Below are positions 21,931 to 41,103 of a stretch of DNA of 55,940 bases, one piece after another. The stretch is from NCBI GenBank assembly GCA_016987375.1, contig PJRA01000475.1:65687-121626 (forward strand). Direction: 5' to 3'. The stretch comes from Brachionus koreanus. Lineage: Eukaryota > Rotifera > Eurotatoria > Ploima > Brachionidae. Below the pieces are notes generated by a model. That model had not been told where the DNA came from and made no database searches. It saw only the letters and a list, made by a program, of their open reading frames with translations. The position numbers and the translations under genes were made by a program. Numbering within the stretch: position 1 is the first letter of the stretch; every line of letters starts with the position of its first letter.

Positions 21931-22294
21931 TCAATCTTGTACCGAGTTTAAGTATTCTTCTTTTAATTTGATAATTTCTTCATAAGCTTCTTCTTTTTTC
22001 AAGTGTTTGGGACTTGTTTTGTGAATGTCGAGCATAGCTTGATTGTTTAATTCACAACAGCAGATTTCGCACCAAATCATTTCTGGTCTATGCAATTTTT
22101 CTTTGCTTTTCATTATACGATTGTAGTGTTGAACACCTTTGAAGTGTATTTCAGCATTTTTGTTATTCGGAAACTTGGTCAAACACAATTCACTAAATGA
22201 GAAAAAAATTTCCAAAATTATTTCCAAAATGTTGTCTCAAAACTCACCAAAATGGTGGATAATTTTTTTGTTCAGTATCGACTGCAGAAGCCAT
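21931..22294 (-). CDS. Small protein with two U1-type C2H2 zinc fingers, two exons
   Basis: Exons 22294-22248 and 22192-21931 (intron 55 bp, GTGAGT...TTTAG) give 102 residues. The ATG at 22294 starts MASAVDTEQKNYPPF, and the splice creates the first cysteine of a finger: FCELC, then H-F-K-G-V-Q-H. The second finger is WCEICCCELNNQAMLDIHKT, then SPKH. Spacing C-x2-C-x11/12-H-x5-H is that of U1-C, JAZ/ZNF346 and matrin-type fingers, which usually bind double-stranded or structured RNA. The C-terminus is a charged helix (KEEAYEEIIKLKEEYLNS). Without the splice the first finger would lack both cysteines, which supports the join. An AATAAA on the gene strand is near 21856. Exact orthologue not recognised. 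Confidence 0.8.
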
Positions 22295-22568
22295 GCCTTA
22301 GACACAGTTTTTTTATCTTATAAAAAACTAAAATTGATTGAATTAAAGAAAAAGATTTCTAACATCTTTTTGCAATAGAACATTAAAAAAAAAATTTTTT
22401 TAAATTTTAGATTTTTTTATTCAAAAATATCAATAAAAAGCTAGATGAGAAAACAAAAAAAATAAAATAAAATTTACACAAAACAAAAAAAATTTGATTT
22501 TTCAAGATCTAATTTTTTAAAAATTAACTTAGAAAATAATTTTAACAAAATGATAAATAAAATTTTTA

Positions 22569-22590
22569 GTTGTTGTTGTTGTTGTTGTTG
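22569..22590. repeat. (TTG)n microsatellite in the FAM135 3' UTR
   Basis: About seven TTG units (CAA on the gene strand), between the FAM135 stop codon and its probable end. Confidence 0.8.
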
Positions 22591-22745
22591 ATTTTTTTTT
22601 CATTTTCTTTCGTAAAGATTAATTTTATTTTATTTTAGTTTTTTGAAAGTTAATGCTAAGATTTAAAAAATTTAAAATTGACATCAAAAAAAAGAAAAAT
22701 AAAACAAGAGCTAAAAGGAAGGAGAGGAATGTGAGCCGGATTAAA

Positions 22746-31807
<9,062 letters not shown>

Positions 31808-34387
31808 TTAACTCATTTGAAACAAAATTAATAATAATCTTCTTTTAGATAAAATGCAAATTAACAAAAATCTAGTTGTGTACAGAAAGCTAAAAAGCAA
31901 CAATGAGAAAATATGTCTAAAAACAAGAACAAGAGAATATTTGCACTAAAACTTAATTATAATATTTGCTCGCTTGCAAATTATGTTCAAAATAGAAAGA
32001 AAAAATGGTCTAAATACGACAGTGAATAAGAAAAATTAAATGAAATTTTATAAACCTGGCTTTCAATTCAATTCAGATTTTAATTAATTTTGAATTTTGT
32101 TTTATTTTTTTTTTTTAATAAAAATTAAAAATAAGTATATAATAGCTATTCAATTTAATTTAATTTTAATTTGTTTTTTTGACAAATTTAATTACGGAAG
32201 CTGCATCAAACATAAACCTTAGCTAAGCTGATTAATTTTTTTTATTTTCTAAACTAATCGAATTTTTTCTTAAATAAAATTATCTGTGAGATAAGACTAG
32301 GTAACTGCTGGCAACCAAATTAATTCTCTCGGTCGGATAATTATTTTGTTTAATTAGTTTAATTTCTAATGGATCATGGGGTTTTTGTTATTTATAATAA
32401 ATTAAATATTTTTATTTCTAGCATAAGCCTTGTTATTAAATAAATAGAATAAATTTAAAATGTGACTAGCCTTTAATATTTATTGTTAACCCTTTTGTAG
32501 TTAGTAAATAGTTAGTAAATAAACAATCAAATAAAATGCTAAAAGAATTATCATTAACAGTATTATTTAAAATTCAAATGTAAAGGATTGTAGAGTAATT
32601 TCGAATTAAAATATCTATTTGAAATAAGACAGTAATTTTTTGATTTTTTAGCTTGTAAATTTGACTTTTTACTCTGAGAACGAAAAAAACTACTTTAAAT
32701 TTTTATTAATAAATTTTAAAATCAGTCAACTAACAAAGTAAATTTCAAAAAGGAAATTATTTTCAGTTTTCTACATTATTTCAACTGTCACAACAAATTA
32801 CAATAATATTGGCAAAATGGAAATAATTTAAAATTTTTACATATATTCATATTTTTAGATTTTTTGTGCAATATTTAAGAAATTTTTTTATTTTTTTTTT
32901 GTCTAACTAATAATTTGGAAGAGTTTTTTTAAATATTCTGAAAAATCTAAAAATGTGAAAATTTTAAAACTGTAAAATTATTTTCATTTTGCCAAAATAT
33001 CAACAATTTCAAAAGTTTGATATTAGTTTATCAATATTTTTTTTAATAACAATTGAATATGGTAGCTACTTTCATCTTTTTTTATTTTTAAAAAAAAATC
33101 TTACCTTGCTCAAAAAATACATTTTTTAACTATTCTCATAATAATTTTTGAAAGAGTAAAAATTTGACTAGGTAATGCTTATTTAAAAAAAATAATTATT
33201 CAAAAATATTACTGACTTTCAGTTAAACAGTTTTAATATTTTTTTCGATAAATTAAAAATAAGCATTAATTTGCTATTAAAGCATATATAATTTACTTTA
33301 ATTTTTTTTTTTTGATTCAATTAGTCTGATATTTCAGAAAAAAAAATCTATAATAACATCAAATTATTTTTTTCTTAAAATAATAGTAATAACTCTTATT
33401 TGTTCTCAACATTTTAAAATGACAGAAATAATTGTTTATTTAAAATTTCCTCTTTTTCATAATCTTATTTTTTGAAAAAATTTTATGAGCTTTTCATGAG
33501 CAAATAGTTTTCAGCATTAAAAGAAAGACAAACAGTGACTGTTTTGGCTACAGTGTTGTGCATTGACTTGGAGTAATAATGACTATGCGTTTTAGCTTTA
33601 TCAAAGATTTTCCCTATTCAAATTTTTCAGTTTAATCTTTGCTTTTTGCTTAGTAATTTTTAACTTTCTCAAGTTTCTCAACTATCCGATGTTTACACCT
33701 TCTATCCTTGCTGTGTCTTTTATTGAACAACTTACTCTAAACGATTGATTCAATTAAACAGCTTTATAATTTCTTTAATATTTCCATGTCAAAATGTTTA
33801 CATGCAAGTTTGATAAAATACAAATTTTGATGTTTTGATTTATTAGTTTTGCTTTAAAAAAAATTATTTCAAATTTTATTTATCTTTGTTTGGTTCACTG
33901 GCATTAATTTCTCTAGAAGAAAGTTAAGGCATGAAGCATGAAGGTTTCGAGAAAACTACACTCTCAACGATGCAGCAAGTGTCTACAGGTTACAATTTAA
34001 TCAACAGGAGTCATCCAAATTCATGGAGTTGTGAATTTTGGGACAACAAACAAAAACAAATAATTCTTTCTGTAAATTGTATCAGTTGAAACATAGTTTG
34101 TGCCACCCAAATTAATTATGTGCAGTAACTCTGTAAATGTGTAACGCATCTTGTGTTTTTAAAAATTATTAAAAAATAGAATGCAGAATTACTGCAAAAA
34201 ATAAAGGATACTGGGCAATTTGGAAAAAAATTCAAATTTTTAATTTTATAATATCTTTTTAAAGATCTCGACGAGCTGAAACCAAAAATGTCAAAAATTT
34301 TGAAGACGGACCATTTTTTCAAAAGTTATATGAGCTTAAAGTCTAAATAGGCTTATTACTTAAAATGACAGAATCTTGGTCATTTTT
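31808..34387. other. Upstream region of FAM135 and AT-rich intergenic DNA
   Basis: 2.6 kb. The first part must hold the FAM135 promoter on the minus strand. The rest is very AT-rich. A 49-codon open frame from the ATG near 33933 (MKHEGFEKTTLSTMQQVSTG...) is slightly less AT-rich but matches no family I recognise. No other gene is seen. Confidence 0.4.
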
Positions 34388-34678
34388 AAAGCTTTTAAAA
34401 TAATTTTTTTAAAATTATGTTCAGAAATAATAGAGGAATTCAAAGAAAATAATAGTAATGTTATTTCACAAAAAAATTTATCTTACAGTCATGAAAAACC
34501 AAAAAATAGGTTATGTAGCTGTTTTTGACCTCCCAGAACCCGCATGTCATTGGACAGTCGACCTGAAAAAAAAAGTCTTCTTAAACTTATTTGAGTGTCT
34601 AAAACATAGTAAAAATGCAAATCCTTCCTTATTTCCGTTCTTTAGATTTTTGCATTTGAAACAAGAAACCATTTATTT
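34388..34678 (+). repeat. Left terminal inverted repeat of the DNA transposon
   Basis: Contains TCAGAAATAATAGAGG, TAATGTTATTTCACAAAAAA, TTGGACAGTCGACCTG and TATTTCCGTTCTTTAG; each recurs in complement near the right end. An open frame of 77 codons inside it is a by-product of the repeat, not a gene. Confidence 0.85.
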
Positions 34679-34764
34679 TAATAGTCTTTAGCTTAAATAT
34701 TCGCTTTTCTAACTTAAAAATAATAGATTTTTAACTTAAAATTTTTATTTTTCAATGTTTTATT

Positions 34765-35870
34765 TTATTCACTATCAGATATAATTTCATTTTCAATTAA
34801 AGAAGATTCATTATCCTCCAAATCATCACGATCACAATCTAAACAAAAGTGATAAAAATTTTCGCTTTTTTTTGAAAAAATTTTTTCTCTATTATAAATT
34901 CCATATCCAAGATACCATACCACACTTGTTACATGTGCACATGCACCACAAACCCTTGCACCAGCTTTACAATCACAATACCACTCTTGAATAGGATCCA
35001 TTGATGAGATAGAAGAGAATCTAATCCACGTATTATGAACAGTATATGACGAAAACCTGGATTTAATTTTTACACGAATAATTTCTTTAAACTCATGAAA
35101 CAATTCACATAAATAACCGCTTCTTGGCTTAGATGTGTTATTGTGTACGGAATACACTGTTTCATTTGATATATTCCAAAAGTTTAAGACTTAATATAAT
35201 TTTCAGTCAGTTTTGGAAATCCAAGCTCATTTATATTTATTATTTTATTTTTGGACAGTCTTTTTGAAAAATTTACTACCTCGCGCATTAGTGTGTTTTC
35301 CTCATTAGCCTTCTCAACCATTTGTTTATAAAGATCAACCTTTTCAGAATCATTTGTAGAAGCAAGTTGAGGCCTATACTTGTTAATTAATGCACAAACA
35401 AATTTGTAATCTTTTTCTATTGTTTTTAAATCACGATTTTGGACTTTGTTGCAAAAATATTTCCACCTTTTTAACCTTCCATTTGGTGCTTCTATAACCC
35501 ATCTAATTTTAGTTATCAGCCTTGAACTATTTGCCTCTTCAGTACTATGTTGAGGCTCTCTTTTAAGTAGCTTGGCATTTTCGGTTCATAATTGTATCTT
35601 TTTAAAAATTCAAGAGTATCTCGGAAACCTCGATCAACAATAAACAAATCTTCTGGTAAAAACCAATTACCAGCATCATTAAATTTTTTATATATGTCCA
35701 TTGTTATTTTTGCATCATTGTTTTTTCCATTTGAAAGATACGGACCAATAGTTTCAATTAAAGTACCGTCTGTTGAACATATGTTCATGAATTTCAAAAG
35801 ACAACGTTTTTTGTGCTCAGAAAAATGTCTTTTTTTGAAATGCATATGAAGATGACTCTTCAATTTATAA
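34765..35870 (-). pseudogene. DDE superfamily transposase with C-terminal SWIM zinc finger, broken
   Basis: From about 35863 the minus strand reads CSTDGTLIETIGPYLSNGKN and EDLFIVDRGFRDTLEF, the middle DDE-4-type nuclease region with its D-R-G-F-R-D site. A one-base frameshift near 35555 moves the frame to HSTEEANSSRLITKIRWVIE, then NGRLKRWKYF. The frame then stays open to a TAA after ENYIKS (about 35190) and continues to 34765 with a SWIM finger, EWYCDCKAGARVCGACAHV (C-x-C-xn-C-x-H). The N-terminal DNA-binding part and first catalytic Asp are missing. The family is the invertebrate DDE-4 plus SWIM group, recognised from the motif order. Confidence 0.8.
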
Positions 35871-35937
35871 ATAGGTATTTTAAGGTTTTAAGTTTTTTTT
35901 TATAGGTTTTAAGAAAAAAAAGAGCTTAAATTTTTTA

Positions 35938-36216
35938 TTTCTTGTTTCAAATGCAAAAATCTAAAGAACGGAAATAAGGTAGGATTTGCATTTTTACTAT
36001 GTTTTAGACACTCAAATAAGTTTAAGAAGACTTTTTTTCAGGTCGACTGTCCAATGACATGCGGGTTCTGGGAGGTCAAAAACAGCTACATAACCTATTT
36101 TTTCGTTTTTCATGACTGTTAGATAAATTTTTTTGTGAAATAACATTACTATTATTTTCTTTGAATCCCTCTATTATTTCTGAACATAATTTAAAAAAAA
36201 TTATTTTAAAAGCTTT
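35938..36216 (-). repeat. Right terminal inverted repeat of the DNA transposon
   Basis: Complement of 34388-34678 with only scattered differences, for example one base in the tract before TTTCATGACTG. Confidence 0.85.
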
Positions 36217-36270
36217 AGAAATGCTTTAGATTTTAAAAGCTTTAAAAAAGATATCATAAAGATTAACTTA

Positions 36271-37660
36271 AATTTTCCCTTTTTAAGGAAAAGGTCAATT
36301 CAGGTCAGGGCCATATAATATTCTTTCTCAGCTCCAACAAATAAGTAAGTCATGAAAATAAGATCTTAAGACCAAAAATTGTCTATTCTAGGATAATACC
36401 TTAAAAATTTATGAGCTAATAAAAAAAAAGAGATAAATTAAAAATATAATTTATTGAAATAAAACAAGCTAGATTTCATTTTTAATTTTATAATCCACGG
36501 GAGTTAGCTCTTGAACATGATGGCCTTTTGGTATTTGACTGGGATCAACTTCTATTATTTTTTCTTCGAGGACTTGGACATTTGGTATTTTTTTGAATAC
36601 TGGACGATCATTTTCTACTTTATTTGCCAGACAAACAGTCAAAATTAAAAAAAGCAAGTTTAATTTCATGTTTTAGTTTTGAAATTACGATAATAGGTAG
36701 ACTTTTTTTAATATCTGAGTATCAAGCTAGTTTAAATTTAATTAAAACAATGAGAAATTTTGTATACTATTAAACACTTGAATTATTTCTTTTATTTGAT
36801 CTCTTCATGTGAACATAGAATGAAATTTACTTAATTTTTTAATTAATTTCTTTTAAAAGATTGATAGGGTGATCACATTTGCAAATCATTTTTTAATTAA
36901 TATTTTTTTTCTATTTTATTTTTAAAATTTAAATAAAAGTTCAAATTCTTCTCTTTATCACTCTGAAACTAATCTAAAGTATTGATAACAAATTTCCTGA
37001 AAGTAAAAAATAAACGTCTGATTTATCAGGTTCATTACATCACTATCTGAATTTAAAAGAACCGACTTTAAATTATTAATCTGCATACTTAAAAACCCAA
37101 GGAAAATATGCTTTATTTAGTAAGTAAAAATATTAATTTTTTGACCGGATTCCCTCAAAGATTCAAAAAAAAAAAAAAGTATCTTGTCTTCAAGCTGTAA
37201 TAATTCATGTTAAAATATGCATATCCTCATAGCATAGTATCAATCTTGGTAGGGAATAATCTCGTCTACAAAAAAGTGGCTTATTTGAGATACCATTCGC
37301 CTAATTTACCAAGACCATTATCAAAAAATTGTAAAATTTTGGGTTCTAAATTAATTAAATAAATATTTAAATAATTTTTAATAATAAAGACAAAAAAAGC
37401 TTAAATTTTATTTAAAATTTATTTTTATTTTTTAATTTTTTTTCTAAAATTTTTTGACAAAATATTATCATTAAGATTTGTTTTTTTCTTCTTTGATCCT
37501 CTTTTCATTTCAGCTTTGTCATCAATATAATCAGTGTCATCATTGTCCACATCGAAATCACTCTCCGACTCCAAATTTTCGTTATCATTACTTTTTTTAT
37601 TTTCCTTTATTTTTTGTTTTTTTAATTTTTTATTGTCAGCAATTAGACCGCCATTTTTCG
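36271..37660 (-). repeat. Left arm of a large inverted duplication
   Basis: Complement of 39449-41103. The outer end starts AATTTTCCCTTTTTAAGG; the inner end stops in the DDX27 C-terminal region at GCCATTTTTCG. It carries the secreted-peptide gene and the last 75 or so codons of DDX27 in reverse. Identity looks nearly complete at 36271-37160 and in the DDX27 part, and visibly lower at about 37190-37320. The right arm has about 260 extra bases. Confidence 0.92.
36469..36669 (-). CDS. Small secreted peptide, copy 1
   Basis: 66 residues. Starts with a signal peptide MKLNLLFLILTVCLA; the mature part is about 50 residues, acidic/basic mixed with a VPxx-like VEVDPSQIPKGHHVQE-type middle (visible: EVDPSQIPKGHHVQELTP) and no cysteines. 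Protein identical to the copy at 40705-40905, which lies in the mirror arm. AATAAA overlaps the region just after the stop. No family recognised. The perfect protein match in a pair of AT-rich arms suggests recent duplication or conversion. Confidence 0.7.
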   Translation of the reverse strand: MKLNLLFLILTVCLANKVENDRPVFKKIPNVQVLEEKIIEVDPSQIPKGHHVQELTPVDYKIKNEI

Positions 37661-37673
37661 ACTCGACCACCAC
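37425..37673 (-). pseudogene. DDX27 3' end, inverted partial copy
   Basis: Encodes KNGGLIADNKKLKKQKIKEN and the rest of the lysine-rich DDX27 tail to the same stop, with one visible residue change (F for L in ESESDFDVDNDD). It has no start codon or helicase core. Upstream of the breakpoint (about 37660) the sequence is unrelated to DDX27. It lies head-to-head with the DDX27 start, about 170 bp away. Confidence 0.9.
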
Positions 37674-37839
37674 TTAACTTTTTTTCTAAAAAAAAGTTAG
37701 GATTCGATACTTTGCAAATGTGAAGTTAATTTTTTATTAAAATAAATTAAAAATTTAAATTTTTTTTCTTTTATTTCAATGAATAAATAATTCGAGCACA
37801 TGTGTTTATTAAATTTTTATTTTCATATGTCTATTAGAA

Positions 37840-39687
37840 ATGCCTAAAAATGTTTTTAACCCAGAGTTTTCGTTCGATTTGAACGACGAATCGTCCAAGC
37901 CCGAACTAGAAGTGCAGTTAGCCGAGAAGAAAAAGCTTAGACGTGAAAACTACTTGAAAAATAAGACATCAGATGACGACGAATCGGAACTGTCCGACTC
38001 GGATAATAAACAAGAAATTGTTTCTCAAGAAGACACAGTGCGTGTCAAGGCACAATCGGCCAAAAAGCTAGCCAAACAAAAGTCAGAATTTTTCGAAGAA
38101 TTAAACAATGACGAGCTAAAGGCTGATCTGAGCTCATTTGAAGAAATGAACATTTCCAAACCTTTGATTAAAGCGCTGGGCAAAATGGGCATGACCAAGC
38201 CAACGCCAATTCAATCCGCGGCCATACCGACAGCTCTCATGGGCAAAGACATATGTGCCTGTGCAGTGACCGGCTCCGGCAAGACCCTCGGCTTTATGTT
38301 GCCCACAATTGAGCGTCTTTTGTACAAGCCAAAGTTTCCTCAAGTAACCAGAGTCCTGGTTTTGACACCAACAAGAGAATTGGCTGCTCAAATATGCAAA
38401 GTAACACGTGATCTAACTCAATTTACTAATATAAACACTGTTTTGTGTGCTGGTGGTTTTGACATCAAAAGCCAAGAAGCCTCTTTAAGACTCGGTCCTG
38501 ACATATGCATTGCCACACCTGGCCGTTTAATTGATCATTTACACAACACGCCTTGTTTCAATTTAGAAACAGTGGAAATATTAATTCTAGACGAAGCTGA
38601 CCGAATGCTAGATGAATGCTTTGCCGAACAACTAAAAGAAGTAATGCGACTGTGTTCAAAAACGCATCAAACAATGCTATTTTCGGCAACTATGACTGAC
38701 ACAGTTGAACAGCTGGTTAGTTTGTCGCTCAAACGACCAGTAAGAATATTCTTAAATCAAAATGTGGATGTAACACCGTTGCTTAAACAAGAATTTGTAA
38801 GACTAAGGGATAGTTCTGAGCGTAGCAGAGAGACAATCCTGGCTGCTCTAGTTCAAAGAAAATTCAACGATAAATGCATTGTATTTGTGCGAACTAAATC
38901 GGACTGTCACCGCATTTGTTTACTGCTTAATTTATTAGACATACAGGCAGGAGAGTTGCACGGCAGTCTGAGCCAAACACAGCGCTTGGAAAAACTAAAC
39001 GAGTTCAAAGAAGACAAAATAAATGTCCTAGTAGCTACTGATTTGGCTTCAAGAGGTCTCGACATTGCCAATGTAAAGACAGTTATTAATTTTTCAATGC
39101 CAATGACTTTTAAACACTACATACACAGAGTGGGCCGAACGGCCAGAGCCAAAAATTCGGGCAGATCGATCAGCTTGGTGGCCGAGTCGGACCGATGGTT
39201 GGTCAAAGAGATTGTCAAGTCGAGCAAAGAGCCTGTCAAGTGTAGGCTCATACCCAATGATGTTGTACAGTTTTATAGGCAGAAAATAGACGAGGCACGT
39301 GTTCAATTAGAACAAGTGTTGAATGAGGAGAAAAGCGAGAAAATGATGGAACAAATGGAAAAGGATTTGGAAAGAGCTAGACATAAGATTGACGGAGGCG
39401 ATAAGACTAAAAAAGTGGCAGCTAAACGAACTTGGCTCAAAGGTGTCGATTACAAAAATGGCGGTCTAATTGCTGACAATAAAAAATTAAAAAAACAAAA
39501 AATAAAGGAAAATAAAAAGAGTAATGATAACGAAAATTTGGAGTCGGAGAGTGATCTCGATGTGGACAATGATGACACTGATTATATTGATGACAAAGCT
39601 GAAATGAAAAGAGGATCAAAGAAGAAAAAAACCAATCTTAATGATAATATTTTGTCAAAAAATTTTAGAAAAAAAATTAAAAAATAA
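37840..39687 (+). CDS. DDX27: DEAD-box ATP-dependent RNA helicase DDX27/Drs1
   Basis: 615 residues, single exon. DDX27/Drs1 helps assemble the large ribosomal subunit in the nucleolus. N-terminal acidic part, then Q motif KPTPIQSAAIP (about 122), motif I AVTGSGKT (about 141), PTRELAAQ, TPGR, motif II LILDEADRMLDE (about 249), SAT (about 281), then helicase C domain with VFVRTKSD, HGSLSQTQR, ATDLASRGLDI and HRVGRTAR (about 427). A coiled-coil and lysine-rich nucleolar tail ends the protein. All helicase motifs are intact. Shorter than human DDX27 (about 800) by the N-terminal part. AATAAA at 39702-39707. Its last 75 or so codons are duplicated in antisense orientation upstream of its own start (37425-37673), inside a large inverted repeat. 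Confidence 0.95.
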   Translation: MPKNVFNPEFSFDLNDESSKPELEVQLAEKKKLRRENYLKNKTSDDDESELSDSDNKQEIVSQEDTVRVKAQSAKKLAKQKSEFFEELNNDELKADLSSFEEMNISKPLIKALGKMGMTKPTPIQSAAIPTALMGKDICACAVTGSGKTLGFMLPTIERLLYKPKFPQVTRVLVLTPTRELAAQICKVTRDLTQFTNINTVLCAGGFDIKSQEASLRLGPDICIATPGRLIDHLHNTPCFNLETVEILILDEADRMLDECFAEQLKEVMRLCSKTHQTMLFSATMTDTVEQLVSLSLKRPVRIFLNQNVDVTPLLKQEFVRLRDSSERSRETILAALVQRKFNDKCIVFVRTKSDCHRICLLLNLLDIQAGELHGSLSQTQRLEKLNEFKEDKINVLVATDLASRGLDIANVKTVINFSMPMTFKHYIHRVGRTARAKNSGRSISLVAESDRWLVKEIVKSSKEPVKCRLIPNDVVQFYRQKIDEARVQLEQVLNEEKSEKMMEQMEKDLERARHKIDGGDKTKKVAAKRTWLKGVDYKNGGLIADNKKLKKQKIKENKKSNDNENLESESDLDVDNDDTDYIDDKAEMKRGSKKKKTNLNDNILSKNFRKKIKK

Positions 39688-41103
39688 AAATTTAAATTTT
39701 AAATAAAATTTAAGCTTTTTTTTGTCTTTATTATTTTTATTTATTTAATATTTTATATTTAATTTATATATTAAGGTTCGCGTAGTAAAACTACTATTTA
39801 AAAGAACCGACTTTAAATCATAAATCTGCATGTTATTAAATATTCTTCTAAATTTTATTAAAGAAAAAATTATAATAAATTTTTGGACTCTATTTTATAA
39901 TATTAAAAATTAAAAAATAAAAAAAGTGGTCCTAACAATTTGTTCAGAATTTTGTCTAGTTTTATAATATGCAAAAATAATTAGTTGTTTAGGGGTAAAC
40001 CGCGAAGGAGATACAAAAAAACTGAAAAGAACCCAAAATTTTACAATTTTTTGATAATGGTCTTGGAAAACTATGCGAATGGTATCTCAAATATTTTGTA
40101 TATTTTGTAGAAGAGATTATTCTATACCAGTATTGATACTATGCTATGAGGATATGCATTTTTTAATATGATACTTTACAGCTTGAAGACAAGATACTTT
40201 TTTTTTTTTTGAATCTTTGAGGGAATCTGGTCAAAAAATTAATATTTTTACTCACTTAAAAAAGCATATTTTCCTGGGTTTTTAAGTATGCAGATTAATA
40301 ATTTAAAGTCGGTTCTTTTAAATTCAGATAGTGATGTAATGAACCTGATAAATCAGACGTTTATTTTTTACTTTCAGGAAATTTGTTATCAATACTTTAG
40401 ATTAGTTTCAGAGTGATAAAGAGAAGAATTTGAACTTTTATTTAAATTTTAAAAATAAAATAGAAAAAAAATATTAATTAAAAAATGATTTGCAAATGTG
40501 ATCACCCTATCAATCTTTTAAAAGAAATTAATTAAAAAATTAAGTAAATTTCATTCTATGTTCACATGAAGAGATCAAATAAAAGAAATAATTCAAGTGT
40601 TTAATAGTATACAAAATTTCTCATTGTTTTAATTAAATTTAAACTAGCTTGATACTCAGATATTAAAAAAAGTCTACCTATTATCGTAATTTCAAAACTA
40701 AAACATGAAATTAAACTTGCTTTTTTTAATTTTGACTGTTTGTCTGGCAAATAAAGTAGAAAATGATCGTCCAGTATTCAAAAAAATACCAAATGTCCAA
40801 GTCCTCGAAGAAAAAATAATAGAAGTTGATCCCAGTCAAATACCAAAAGGCCATCATGTTCAAGAGCTAACTCCCGTGGATTATAAAATTAAAAATGAAA
40901 TCTAGCTTGTTTTATTTCAATAAATTATATTTTTAATTTATCTCTTTTTTTTTATTAGCTCATAAATTTTTAAGGTATTATCCTAGAATAGACAATTTTT
41001 GGTCTTAAGATCTTATTTTCATGACTTACTTATTTGTTGGAGCTGAGAAAGAATATTATATGGCCCTGACCTGAATTGACCTTTTCCTTAAAAAGGGAAA
41101 ATT
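39449..41103 (+). repeat. Right arm of the large inverted duplication
   Basis: Starts in DDX27 at ACAAAAATGGCGG, runs through the DDX27 stop, about 260 bp present only in this arm (about 39770-40030), the shared intergenic part and the second secreted-peptide gene, and ends GGGAAAATT at 41103. The extra piece itself contains a third copy of a motif (AAGAACCGACTTTAAAT) found once in each arm. Confidence 0.92.
40705..40905 (+). CDS. Small secreted peptide, copy 2
   Basis: Same 66-residue protein as 36469-36669. The upstream 450 bp and downstream 200 bp are also shared with that copy, so both probably have the same promoter. AATAAA at 40919-40924, 14 bases after the stop, supports a compact real transcript. 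About 1 kb downstream of DDX27 on the same strand. Function unknown. Confidence 0.7.
   Translation: MKLNLLFLILTVCLANKVENDRPVFKKIPNVQVLEEKIIEVDPSQIPKGHHVQELTPVDYKIKNEI

Larger units (their letters stand above)
34388..36216 (-). mobile_element. DNA transposon with about 280-bp terminal inverted repeats
   Basis: About 1.83 kb. The left end (34388-34678) and right end (35938-36216) are long, almost perfect inverted repeats. Outer tips read AAAGCTTTTAAAATAATTTT; inner tips share TTGAAACAAG. Between them, on the minus strand, is the remnant of a DDE/SWIM transposase. The length and missing N-terminal third show an internally deleted, non-autonomous copy. Target-site duplications were not clear. 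The right end lies only about 55 bp from the outer edge of the DDX27 inverted duplication. Confidence 0.85.

Noticed and set aside
34458..34691. 77-codon open frame
   Set aside because: Lies inside the transposon's terminal inverted repeat and is present in the other end too; a by-product of the repeat.
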